From Hepsetus odoe (lineage: Eukaryota > Chordata > Actinopteri > Characiformes > Hepsetidae), in NCBI GenBank assembly GCA_017165825.1, contig CM029387.1, forward strand, positions 5,571,342-5,635,341: a stretch of 64,000 nucleotides of DNA, in the 5' to 3' direction. The notes beneath the pieces were generated by a model. That model ran no database searches. It saw only the letters and a program-made list of their open reading frames with translations, and was not told where the DNA came from. Position numbers and translations under genes: made by a program. Shown here one piece after another: positions 34,101 through 44,958 of the stretch. Positions within the stretch are counted from its first letter, which is position 1. Every line of letters starts with the position of its first letter.

Positions 34101-37100
34101 ACCAACAACTCCAACAGCCCAAACAACACCAGAAACACTGCTACCAACAACCACAACACCAGTTACACTGCTACCAACAACTCCAACAGCCCAAACAACA
34201 CCAGAAACACTGCTACCAACAACCACAACACCAGTTACACTGCTACCAACAACTCCAACAGCCCAAACAACACCAGAAACACTGCTACCAACAACCACAA
34301 CACCAGTTACACTGCTACCAACAACTCCAACAGCCCAAACAACACCAGAAACACTGCTACCAACAACCACAACACCAGTTACACTGCTACCAACAACTCC
34401 AACAGCCCAAACAACACCAGAAACACTGCTACCAACAACCACAACACCAGTTACACTGCTACCAACAACTCCAACAGCCCAAACAACACCAGAAACACTG
34501 CTACCAACAACCACAACACCAGTTACACTGCTACCAACAACTCCAACAGCCCAAACAACACCAGAAACACTGCTACCAACAACCACAACACCAGTTACAC
34601 TGCTACCAACAACTCCAACAGCCCAAACAACACCAGAAACACTGCTACCAACAACCACAACACCAGTAACTCTGCTGCCAACAACAACCACAACACCAGT
34701 TACACCACTGGAAACAACAACCATAACATTCAAATCTACAGCAGTAACCACCCCATCAAACAAAACAGAAGTAACACCACTGCCAACAGCACCAGTAACA
34801 CTGCTACCAACAACACCAGTAACACCACTAGAAACAACAACCATAACATTCGAAACTACAGCAGTAACCACCCCATCAAACAAAACAACAGCAGTAACAC
34901 AACTGCCAACAGTACCACTTACACTGCTACCAACAGCAACCACAATAATCCAAACAACAGTAGAAACACCCCCAGAAACAACCGCAACTATCAAAACTAC
35001 AGCATTAACAACTCTATCAACACCAGAAACACTGCTACCAACAACCACAACACCAGAAACACTGCTACCAACAACCACAACACCAGTAACACTGCTACCA
35101 ACAACCACAACACCAGTAACACTGCTACCAACAACAGCCAAAACAGTAACACCACTACCAACAACCACAACACCAGTAACACTGCTACCAACAACAAAAA
35201 CAACAACACCAGTAATACTGCTACCAACAACAACAACAACACCAGTAACACCACTACCAAAAACAACCACAACAACACCAGTAACACTGCTACCAACAAC
35301 AACCATAACAACACCAGTAACACCACTGCCAACAACAACTACAACAACACGGCTACCAACAACCGCAACAAAACAAACAACAACAACACAAACAACAGCA
35401 GTACCACCACTAGAAACAACAACCATAACATTCAAAACCACAGCAGTAACCACCCCATCAAACAAAACAACAACAGTAACACCACTGCCAACAACACGAC
35501 TTACACTGCTACCAACAGCAACCACAATAATCCAAACACCAGAAACCCCACAAGAAACAACCGCAACAGTCAAAACTACAGCATTAACAACTCTATCAAC
35601 ACCAGAAACACTGCTACCAGCAACGCCACCAGTTACACTGCTACCAAGAACCACACCACCAGTAACACTGCTACCAACAACAACTCCAACAGCCCAAACA
35701 ATAACCACAACACCAGTAACACTGCTACCAACAACCACAACACCAGTAACACCGCTGCCAACAACAATCCAAACAACATGGCTACCAACAACCACAACAA
35801 CACAATCAACAACAACAACAATAACACAAACAACAGTAGTAACACCCCTAGAAACAACAACCATAACATTCAAATCTACAGCAGTAACCACCCCATCAAA
35901 CAAAACAGCAGTAACACCACTGCCAACAGCACCAGTAACACTGTTACCACCAGCAACCACAATAATCCAAACAACAGCAGAAACACCACAAGAAGCAACT
36001 GCAACAGTCAAAACTACAGCATTAACAACTCTATCAACACCAGAAACACTGCTACCAACAACCACCACAACAACCCCAGTAACACCACTACCAACAACAA
36101 CCACAACAACCCAAACAACACAGCTACCAACAACCACAACAGCACAAGCAACAACACCAACAACAACCCAAACAACACGGCTACCAACAACAACAACACC
36201 AATCATCACACCTGCACCAAACCCTGGTAAGATTTTTTTTTCTCTTTTTACTCAAAGAAACAATTTTCACAATGATTTTTTTGGTAGATTCATTAAATTC
36301 CTTCTATGAAATTTCCAGCAAGTGTGTGCAGTCTAATTACAGTACTTACAGAACAAATGTCTCTTTTTTATTTGTAAGGAAATCACCATGTTCATGCAAA
36401 AATACCTTAAAATGTTACATCTGCTGAATTGTATTCTCTTTGGCAAATTGAGTAGATAATTTTTAAAAATTAATAAAAAAGAACAATCTGCTTCGATAAA
36501 GTTGTTTCAACCAAGTAGCATTTTGCATGTCAGATCTTCAGAATTGTGGCCATATGTTCAATTTGTTTTAACTTATCTAGTTGTAAATTGCAATAAATGT
36601 TGAAAGTCGTAGTATGGGACAGTATGGGACACTGGTCCCATACTTTTGGAATGGACTGAATATTTAAGCCCGTGAGGCTGTAGGACATGTACGGTACAGC
36701 TAAGTAAAGGTTTTCAGACATGTTATAAGTTATAGAAATCCTTTGTAAATAGCTTTCAAGTGAGATGTTACCCAATTCATTTACGGCATTTAGCAGATGC
36801 TCTTATCCAGAGCATCTCCCATGTCCTAATTACATGGACAGTCCCCCTGGAGCGATTCAGGCTCAGAGACCCAGTGGTGGTAGTGCTAGAGGTGGTATTC
36901 AAACCTGGAACTTCTTGAGCCATAGGTCCATAGGCAAGTACCCTACCACTAGACCACCACTAGACCACGTTACTCCTTGGTGCAACACAAACCGCCTTTG
37001 ACTCAAACCTTTATGCAACTTAGATTTAAAAAGAAAATAAAGCGGTGTTCAGTATTTGGATAATACAGCTGAAAACCCAACCTTTCATGTTCTTGTAATA

Positions 37101-39381
37101 CTTTCTGCCATTTATAGTGTTGAATACCACTTATATAATACGGTTGCAAGTCATCTCTGGAGCTGGAAGAGACGCTGCACTGCAAGACCTGCAGCAAGTA
37201 AGTTTTCCCTTTTAAACATGATGGACCACCTTCCAGCATTATGAAGCATTAAATACTGTTAGACCAGTTTGAAGGCATCATTACCAGTGACAATATGAGT
37301 GGGCAATACCGAACATTATTACTTTGAAATACGGGTGTAGTCAAGGCGACATGTTCATGACTATAATTATTAAAAACCGAAATCAAAATCAAATCGTCTT
37401 CAAGATCAAGTCTTTACTAGTCTTTAGATCCTTGCCGTCTGAATTTCAGATTCAGATTCAAATTGTTTGGTTATTTAAACTGGATCCTAACAAGATTCAT
37501 GTGGGACAAATGAGGCTTCCAGTTTTACAGCTGCATTCATTTAGCTACTTAAATTATTAGTACTAGTAGTAATAGCAGTAGCAGTATACATTATTGTTTA
37601 TTGTCATTTTAAATTTATTTTTATTGATTTCAAAATGGTTTTAATGGCAGGAGTTGATGCAAACCGTTTCTTGCATGTCTGTCAAAATGAATTACCAAAT
37701 TCTAATCATGGTGAAATATATATTTTTCTACTTACAAACAGAATTAGTATGCTTTATAGTATGTATTATTGCATTATTATAGTGTGTTCAGCTTCACTGG
37801 CTAAATGAAATATGAAACATGTCATTTGCATGGGTAAATTGGGATTTTAGAGTTTTTTTCTTCACTTGCTGGTTTTGTGTGTATGCTTGTTCATGACGTA
37901 TGCAGATCATGCATGTGATGTTTTCTAAAGGTCTGTCCAAAACCATCGGATCTGAGCCAAAAACTAGAACTGAGCACATAAACAATGTAAACAAGACAGA
38001 ACTGTAAAACCTTTTGAAAAGCTCAGTATATGAACACATTAATAACCCATGTAACGGTGGCGGGGTGTAGGAAGGACATCTGCGCTGAGCCAGGAGTCAG
38101 GAACATAACTTTATTGTTCATATTACATAAATCAAGACACAAGGACTGCAGTTCTGACTAAAATCACACACAAGGAACTGTAGTCGAGACAGAAACAAGG
38201 AATCAAAACCACCATTAGCTGTAGGCTTCACCCAGTGAATGAACCGTGCTCTGTTCTGACTCAAATGGGCTTAAATAGCCACCCCAATGAAGCACATGAG
38301 CTCAGGTGTGCTCAGTCAGAATAGAGCGCCCTCTACTGTGCCAGGTCACCCATGACAACCCGTGAACCATTATAAAATACATTTTTAGGGAATCAAAGCA
38401 TCATTTTTATTTTTTAAATTGGAGAATATTTTGAAGAGAATTGGCAGGAAAAAAAAAAAAAAGAAGACTTGACATGACATCATGACGAGTCTAAATGTAT
38501 TCAGACACCATTTCTAATTAGTTCTAATTAATTCTAATTCAGCAGTTGATCTAATCCTGACACAGGAGCTCAGTTGTGCACACAGAGCTTGTATAATCTC
38601 CAAAGAAAAGTGTAGCTGATAGAATAGTGTGCTCTTGGTATCTCCCAAGGTTTTTTCATCGTTGTGTTTTTCCTTGCCTCTGTCACCATCGGCTTACCCA
38701 ATTGACTTACCCTATTCCGTAAAGCTGCTTTGTGACAACATCAATTGTAAAAGTGCCATATAAATAAAGTTGACTTGACTTGACTATAAACCCCATTGGA
38801 CTGTAGAACGATGAAACGTTTATTTTTTTCCTGGAAGCAGTTAGGACAAGTAGTATAATTAGTGGTATGCTGATCAGATCAGAAAAATTAATGAAAAATA
38901 AAAAAATGTAAAGAACAGACCAAATAGCTTAATCTAAGTCAGATAATGTATTGAAAATAAAAGATCTAATAATTTACAAACAAAAGAAACAAATTCTGAA
39001 TACTCTTAGAATAAACTGAACGAGGCATTTGGGAAAACTCAGCTCTTGCAATTTTTTTTACTTCACTCTTTCTAGTCACATCTTCCATCGATGTGTTAAA
39101 GTAAGGCTTGCTTAATAGAAATAAAAGCTTGCTTAGTAAAGTAAAGTTTAGTAATACTGAGAGAATAAATTGTATTATCACACTGGTTTATCATTCGATC
39201 TTCATAAGGCACTGGATTAAGGAAATGGGAAAAGTGGGTCGGGGATGGGAGGTGAAAAATGTAGTCAAAACTCCAGACCCTTTAATCATTGAATTTTTCT
39301 GTCTAATTTCAGTACATTGCAAGTCTGCAAGGATCCAATTATTGTAGTGGCTGTCAACTGAACGTGGTAAGCTTCCAATGA
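31120..39381 (+). CDS. Gene 1B: giant Thr-rich mucin-like protein without its own signal-peptide exon
   Basis: Duplicate of gene 1A. Exons: 31120-31242, 31656-31769, 32663-36226, 37118-37197 and 39313-39381, all with GT/AG borders, phase 1 then phase 0, and open throughout. It has lost exon 9149-9187 and never received the signal exon at 5167, which lies outside the duplicated unit. The nearest compatible signal exon upstream is 27393-27456 of 3A, also phase 1. Joined to it, the frame is open for about 1337 residues. The Thr-rich exon alone encodes 1188 residues with 23 perfect-length 24-residue repeats. The ending is the cluster's module: TTYIIRLQVISGAGRDAALQ, then YIASLQ, CSGC, QLNVVSFQ and stop. 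An AATAAA lies at 39673-39678. A secreted mucin is inferred if the upstream signal exon is used; otherwise this is a headless pseudogene that has stayed open. Confidence 0.6.
31935..32135. mobile_element. SINE-like repeat (family 2)
   Basis: Counterpart of 10399-10595 in the same intron, with GCATTTAGTAGACGCTCTTA and TACTGCTCTCTAATAG. Confidence 0.75.
32663..36226 (+). CDS. 3.56-kb Thr/Pro-rich mucin exon of gene 1B
   Basis: One uninterrupted phase-1 exon of 3564 bp, from acceptor TTTTTCAAG to donor GTAAGA. Nearly all residues are Thr, Pro, Leu, Val and Ala, with several NKT sequons. It has three parts: a start like gene 1A (VSEVPTAKPPLLPP), the 72-bp array (32977 to about 34690), and a longer diverged part in which blocks such as TPLETTTITF recur four more times. 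The equivalent exon in gene 1A is 450 bp. The long minus-strand Val-rich frame here is a compositional shadow. Confidence 0.8.
32977..34690 (+). repeat. 72-bp tandem array (23 full units plus a partial) inside the mucin exon
   Basis: Each unit is 72 bp and encodes 24 residues beginning PETLLPTTTTPVTLL and ending TAQTT. Unit starts run from 32977 to 34633, exactly 23 x 72 bp apart. The only recurring difference I see is a synonymous GTA/GTT valine: units 1, 2, 3 and 5 have GTA, the rest GTT. This points to very recent spread. Confidence 0.95.
36772..36968. mobile_element. SINE-like repeat (family 2) in unit B
   Basis: TCATTTACGGCATTTAGCAG to ACCCTACCACTAGACCACCA. I found no counterpart at the matching place in unit A. 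Confidence 0.75.
38049..38357 (-). mobile_element. Solo LTR
   Basis: On the minus strand it begins TGTCATGGGTGACCTGGCAC and ends CCGCCACCGTTACA, so it has TG...CA ends. Inside are a TATA-like CTATTTAAG and an AATAAA. Flanks ACCCA and ACCCG may be a 5-bp target duplication with one mismatch. Unit A lacks it near 13345. Its start matches the start of the element at 30068. Confidence 0.65.
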
Positions 39382-39843
39382 CGTCTGCCAAGCCTCTGAG
39401 TACTTCATCATCGAGCCTCATCAATTACAAACTTTCTCAAGTCAGAGTTCACAGTGAAGTGTCAGAACCAGGACAGCTCTTCCAGAAAAAAAGCACAAGG
39501 CAAAGGTTCAAAATTTGATCATCAGTGATGTTCATTAAGCCTAATGTTCCAAATGTTCTTTGGTTAATTCTGCTAAATAAGAATGTTTAAGATATCAATA
39601 AGCTTTAAACTATAGAAGCCGAATGAAAATGTTAAAAGACGTAGCTACATTGTCTAATACTCTTGTTTTATCAATAAAATTTACTTTGCTGTTAATCACT
39701 TGAATTAAAAAAATGGAAGGATTCTTTAAAGATTATTGAGAGAACGCTTTTTTTTTTTTATCCTATCAGTCTTCAAAAGTGAATGTGTGTGGTTTTTTGG
39801 CTATTTTTATTATTTTTTAATATACTGTAAAATACTTTAGGCC

Positions 39844-41892
39844 CAGGGGAGGTGGGGGACATTGAGTCCAAATGGACTATGTTCAGCACCTCCATTGTTG
39901 AGGTGGCTGACCGGAGCTGTGGCCGTAAGGTGGTCGGTGCCTGTCGCAGTGGCAACCCGAGAACCCATTGGTGGACACCCGGGGTGAGGGATGCCATCAA
40001 GCTGAAGAGGGAGTTCTACCGGGCCTTTTATGCCAGTGGGGCTCCGGAGGCAGCTCATAAGTACCGGCAGGCCAAGCGGAATGCAGCTTTGGTGGTTGCT
40101 GAGGCAAAAACTCGGGCGTGGGAGGAGTTTGATGAGGCCATGGAGAAAGACTTCCAGACGGCTTCGAGGAGATTCTGGTCCACCATCCGGCGTCTCAGGA
40201 GGGGAAAGCAGTGCACGGTCAACACAGTGTATAGTGGGGATTGTGTGCTGCGGACCTCGACTCGGGACGTCGTGGGTCGCTGGGGGGGAATACTTTGAAG
40301 ACTTTAACTCCACCAACATGCCTTCCAATGAGGAAGCAGAGCCTGGGGATATAGAGGTGGACTCTTCCATCTCTGGGGCCGAGGTTGCCTAGGTGGTCAA
40401 AAAGCTCCTTGGTAGCAGGGCTCCGGGGGTGGATGAGATCCGCCCAGAGTTCCTCAAGGCTCCGGATGTTGTAGGACTGTCATGGCTGACGCCTCTGCAA
40501 CATTGCATGGACATCAGGGACGGTGCCTCTGGATTGGCAAACCGGGGTGGTGGTCCCCCTCTTTAAGAAAGGGGACCGGAGGGTGTGTTCCAACTATAGA
40601 GGGATCACACTTCTCAGCCTCCCTGGGAAAGTCTATTCAGGGGTCCTGGAAAGGAGGGTCCATCGGATAGTCGAACCTCAGATTCAGGAGGAGCAGTGTG
40701 GTTTCCATCCAGGTCGCGGAACAGTGGACCAGCTCTACACCCTTAACAGGGTCCTGGAGAGTGCATGGGAGTTTGCCCAACCAGTCTACATGTGCTTTGT
40801 GGACTTGGAGAAGGCATTCGACCGAGTCCCTCAGGGAGTCCTGTGGGGGGTACTTCGGGAGTATGGGGTATCGGATTCCTTGTTAAGGGCTGACCGGTCC
40901 CTGTACAACCGGTGTCAGAGCTTGGTCCGCATTGCCGGCAATAAGTCGGACCTGTTCCCGGTGAGGGTTGGACTCCGCCAGGGCTGCCCTTTGTCACCGA
41001 TCCTGTTAATTATTTTTATGGACAGGATTTCTAGGCGCAGCCAGGGCGTTCAGGGGGTCTGGTTTGGTGGGCTCAGGATTGGGTCACTGCTTTTGCAGAT
41101 GACGTTGTCCTGTTGGCCTCATCAGGCTGCGACCTTCAGCTCTCTCTGGATTGGTTCGCAGCCGAGTGTGAAGCGGCTGGGATGAGAATCAGCACCTCCA
41201 AATCTGAGGCCATGGTCTCAGCCAGAGAAGGGTGGAGTGCCCTCTCAGGGTTGGGAGTGAGATCCTGCCCCAAGTGGAGGAATTTAAGTATCTCGGGTTC
41301 TTGTTCACGAGTGAGGGTAGAATGGAGCAGGAGATCGACAGGCGGATCGGGGCAGCGTCTGTAGTGATGTGGGCTCTGCATCGGTCCATCATGGTGAAGA
41401 AGGAGCTGAGCCAAAAGGCAAAGCTCTCAATTTACCAGTCGATCTACGTTCCCACCCTCACCTATAGTCACGAGCTGTGGGTAGTGACTTAAAAGAACGA
41501 GATCACGAATACATGCGGCCGAAATGAGTTTTCTCAGCAAGGTGTCTGGGCTTTCCCTTAGAGATAGGGGATCCGGGAGGGGCTCAGTGTAGAGCTGCTG
41601 CTCCTCCGCATCGAGGGGAGCCAAATGAGGTGACTCGGGCATCTAATTAGGATGCCCCCTGGACGCCTCCCTGGTGAGGTGTTCCGGGCACGCCCCACCG
41701 GAAAGAGACCCTGGGGAAGACCCAGGACACGCTGGAGAGACTATGTCTCTCGGCTGGCCTGGGAACGCCTTGGGATCTGCCCGGAGGAGCTGGAAGAAGT
41801 TGCCGGGTAGAGGGAAGTCTGGGCATCCCTGCTTAAGCTGCTGCCCCCACGACCCGACCTCGGATAAGCGGAAGAGAATGATGATGATGATG
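39844..41892 (+). mobile_element. 5'-truncated, inactive LINE with reverse transcriptase
   Basis: It is flanked by the 12-bp target duplication ATACTTTAGGCC (39832-39843 and 41893-41904) and ends in a (GAT)n tail. Frames 40523-41185 and 41232-41492 give reverse-transcriptase motifs: EEQCGFHPGRGTVDQLYTLN, CFVDLEKAFDRVPQGVLWG and VGLRQGCPLSPILLIIFMDR. The FADD catalytic motif appears only after a frameshift near 41090 (TTTGCAGATGACGTTGTCC). Frameshifts and stops also break the 5' and 3' parts. It inserted into unit B after the duplication; unit A is empty near 15217. Confidence 0.9.
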
Positions 41893-42344
41893 ATACTTTA
41901 GGCCTTATTCCTGGAATAACATTAAAGTTGTGTTGCACTTTGGTGCCATATTTTAGCTGATGACTATCTTACAGTGTAAAGTTAATAAAGCATACCTGTG
42001 CTCCACCAGTGTACTCCAAGCTCACTATTGCCCTAATCTTTATCCTCCACAATAACAATGATTACCTTGTTAAGTTGCGACCATCTATTTAATTCAGGAC
42101 AGTTAAAGCCAGATCACGCTCAGAGGAGCCACAGAAACCATGATCCCAGCCAACAGCATGCAGACCAGTTCTATGCTCTTACACAAGATGGAAAAACATT
42201 GAGGAGGACCCTATTTTTACAAAGAGACGTCACTACCTGGTCACTTCAATTGCTTAGACATAAATCCTAAAGAGGCATTAGTGTAAACGAAGATTCAAAC
42301 TCATTTATGTCTTTAATATGCAATATGTTTTAGGCAGATATTAT

Positions 42345-42545
42345 GGTACAGGGTGGTACAGTGATGCAGTGCTGCTAGTTCACAGTGGGAAGGTCCTGGG
42401 TTTGAGTCCAAGGTGGGACGGTGCAGGTCCTTTCTTGTATGTTCTCCTGGTGTCTGCATGGGTTTTTTCTGGGTGCTCTGGTTTCCTCCCAGTTGGTTGG
42501 TGTGTGTGTGTCCTGCAATAGACTGGGGGTTGCTCTGCCTTTCCT
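42345..42545 (+). mobile_element. Dispersed SINE/LINE-type repeat
   Basis: TACAGGGTGGTACAGTGATG, then GGTCCTGGGTTTGAGTCCAA and GGTGCTCTGGTTTCCTCCCA. This is a repeat type common in fish genomes. It is absent from unit A near 15476. Confidence 0.65.
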
Positions 42546-43164
42546 GGCTGACTCCAGCACTCTTTGTGAAGGTTTTTCTTTGCGGCTTGGTGATCAGCTA
42601 CTGCAGCTGGTTCTCACATTAAACAGGCACCTATTCAGTACCTGACATCAAACCAGCCTTTAAAACATGACTAATTCTGTCATTTAAACTATTGTGGTTA
42701 AAGTTGTGTTATTTTAAACCATTACAAATTAGATCATTAGTAACAGACTAGAGCCCAATGATGTTGTTAGAAGTTTCAGTCTGTGTAGATTTTACCTTGA
42801 ATATTTTATTTTTTATTAACGTTCCAGCGTAGATAGGAAAAGTCTGAGCATCTAACTTTCAAAAAAATGGACGTATCTGTTCTGGCTTTATTTTTTTAAA
42901 GCCATCTTTCAAGCATGGCTGACTTTTGTTTAACACGCCAGGTCCGTTCTTCAAAGTGAAACGGTCAAGCTTATGACACTTAAGGACTTTGGAATTATAT
43001 AAAAATGTGTGTAAAGATTGCAACCATATCCACGCTGTACACATTAAATTACTAAAAGGTCCCAGCCAAGAGGCAAGTCAGACGCAACTGGACAAGCTTC
43101 CTTACCCAACAACCAGCAGAGGGAGACACAGAGCACGTAATGAGTAAAGTGAACGTTATTCATT

Positions 43165-43330
43165 GTAAGTACAGTTACGGCATTTAGCAGATGCTCTTAT
43201 CCAGAGTGACTTCCATGTCCTAATTACAGGGACAGTTGCCCTGGAGCAATTCAGGGTTAAGAGTCTTGCTCAGGATCCCTGAAGAGCAGTGATGGTCCCT
43301 TGGTCCAGAACCTTGCTGTTCTCTAAACCA
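43165..43330. mobile_element. SINE-like repeat (family 2)
   Basis: CGGCATTTAGCAGATGCTCT to CAGAACCTTGCTGTTCTC. It sits between genes 1B and 2B. Unit A near 16110 shows no clear copy. Confidence 0.65.
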
Positions 43331-44958
43331 TGGCTAAATTATGATGAAAGCAAAGTCAAAAGCTCACTTCATCGTTGCTAGAAAATTTCATATTAAAACT
43401 GAAGTTTAGACCTTTAACAGCTGATGTCAATTTCCATGCTTGACTTAAAACCCCTGAGTGCCTCCAGCATGCCCAGCCCAATCAAAACTTTTGGATTCAG
43501 AGATGGAATTTTCCATACTTGTAAGATCGTGTAACACGTCTAGTTTTGTAGCAGACCAATGGGACACTGAAAAGGGAGAACTTGCTGTCTGTCTCAAAAG
43601 TCAGACTGTGCACTAGGGGCTCCTGGGTATTTAGGACTGCAGCCCCTAAGCTGTGGAACTCTTCCACAGAACCTCTGAAATTACCACTCTACCCCCTTTC
43701 AAAGTCCAGTAAAACATATCTAATCTCTGTCTGCTACTCCTCCCCTTCTGGTACCTGAATTTCTCGCCCGCTCCAATTGTGAAGCGTCCTTGGGTTTGCG
43801 AAAGGCACTCTATAAATACAGCTTGTTGAATTGTTCCCCTTTCAACAGGTAGTGCATTGTCTACCTGAGTGGGTAGAGGAAGAGAACAGGTCCTTTGTTC
43901 CTTGTTAAAACTAAGTACTTATGAGCACACCCAAAAAAAAAAATATATACATTTTTTGTTCAGACTAATGAAGAGTGTCCCGTTCTGATTCGTTCATTTA
44001 TTCTTTGCGATTCCTTCCACTGCACCTGCTTATTAATTGGTATGATTTCTCATTTACTTAATTCTCCTATCAATGTTTACACACGTTGGTAAGTCTACAA
44101 GTATATATTTTTTTGGAAGTGGAAACTTGCACTGAAGAATCTTTATTTACAAATTAATGATAAATGACCAATTGGACTCATTTTATGGGTTCAGCCATTC
44201 GTACCAGACTCCATACAGAACAGAATGTACACTTTGTTGAGTAGATCATTTCATAACATGGACAGTAAAGAACCTGTAGAAATTCAGTTTCGGCTCAGCA
44301 GTTATAGCAGATCCCACTAAAACAAATGTGAAACTTGAAGAAGTCACTCTAAAGAAAAGCAATTTTTACATCACTTTTCAGGCAAGAGCATAACAGTGCA
44401 AGATTCCCATTCTTTATTTAGTGACTGGATACATTTATGGTTTGTGTTTTCATAGAGTATCATATGGATTCAGTCATGATCAGATTTTAGAATTGTCTTT
44501 TTGTTAAATAATTCCCCAAAACATTTCACTGTAAACAATAAAGCTGGAGGATGATCTCAATCAAAGAGGCTTCAGGGACACTAAACATTAATGCCTTTTT
44601 TTTTTTTTTTAAAAACACCTCACTTACATGGAATCTATAAAGGTAGCTGATATTTGGCTTAGTTTTTGGAAACTATCTTGCTAAACACACTTTGAACAAG
44701 AATAAATGGGTACCCTTGGGTTATTAAATCATTACTAAAGTAGAGACTTCAGGGAATTTCCTTCTGCATTTTTCCCCTTTTGTGGGTTAAGGTGTCGTCT
44801 CCATATCTTACGCACCTTACCGGCCACAACTACCCAATGGCATATTTTAACCATGAGCCATGAGGAAATGCATGACAAGAGATGTCTGCTTCCAACTACT
44901 CAGCTTCATTTGAGACTCCCCTACAGAGCTGTCTGGCTGGGCTGCACCGATCCAAAGG

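Noticed and set aside
32977..34690. CRISPR-like regular array
   Set aside because: The 72-bp units are contiguous, with no unique spacers, and form an open coding repeat in a eukaryotic exon.
32658..36209. Minus-strand frame of 1183 Val/Gly-rich codons
   Set aside because: It is the complement of the ACA/ACC-rich mucin exon, which lacks the trinucleotides that would give antisense stops. The + strand has splice signals, a conserved paralogue and the C-terminal module in phase.
39852..40392. Overlapping open frames as a host gene
   Set aside because: They are pieces of the LINE body, collinear with the reverse-transcriptase frames and inside its target-site duplications.
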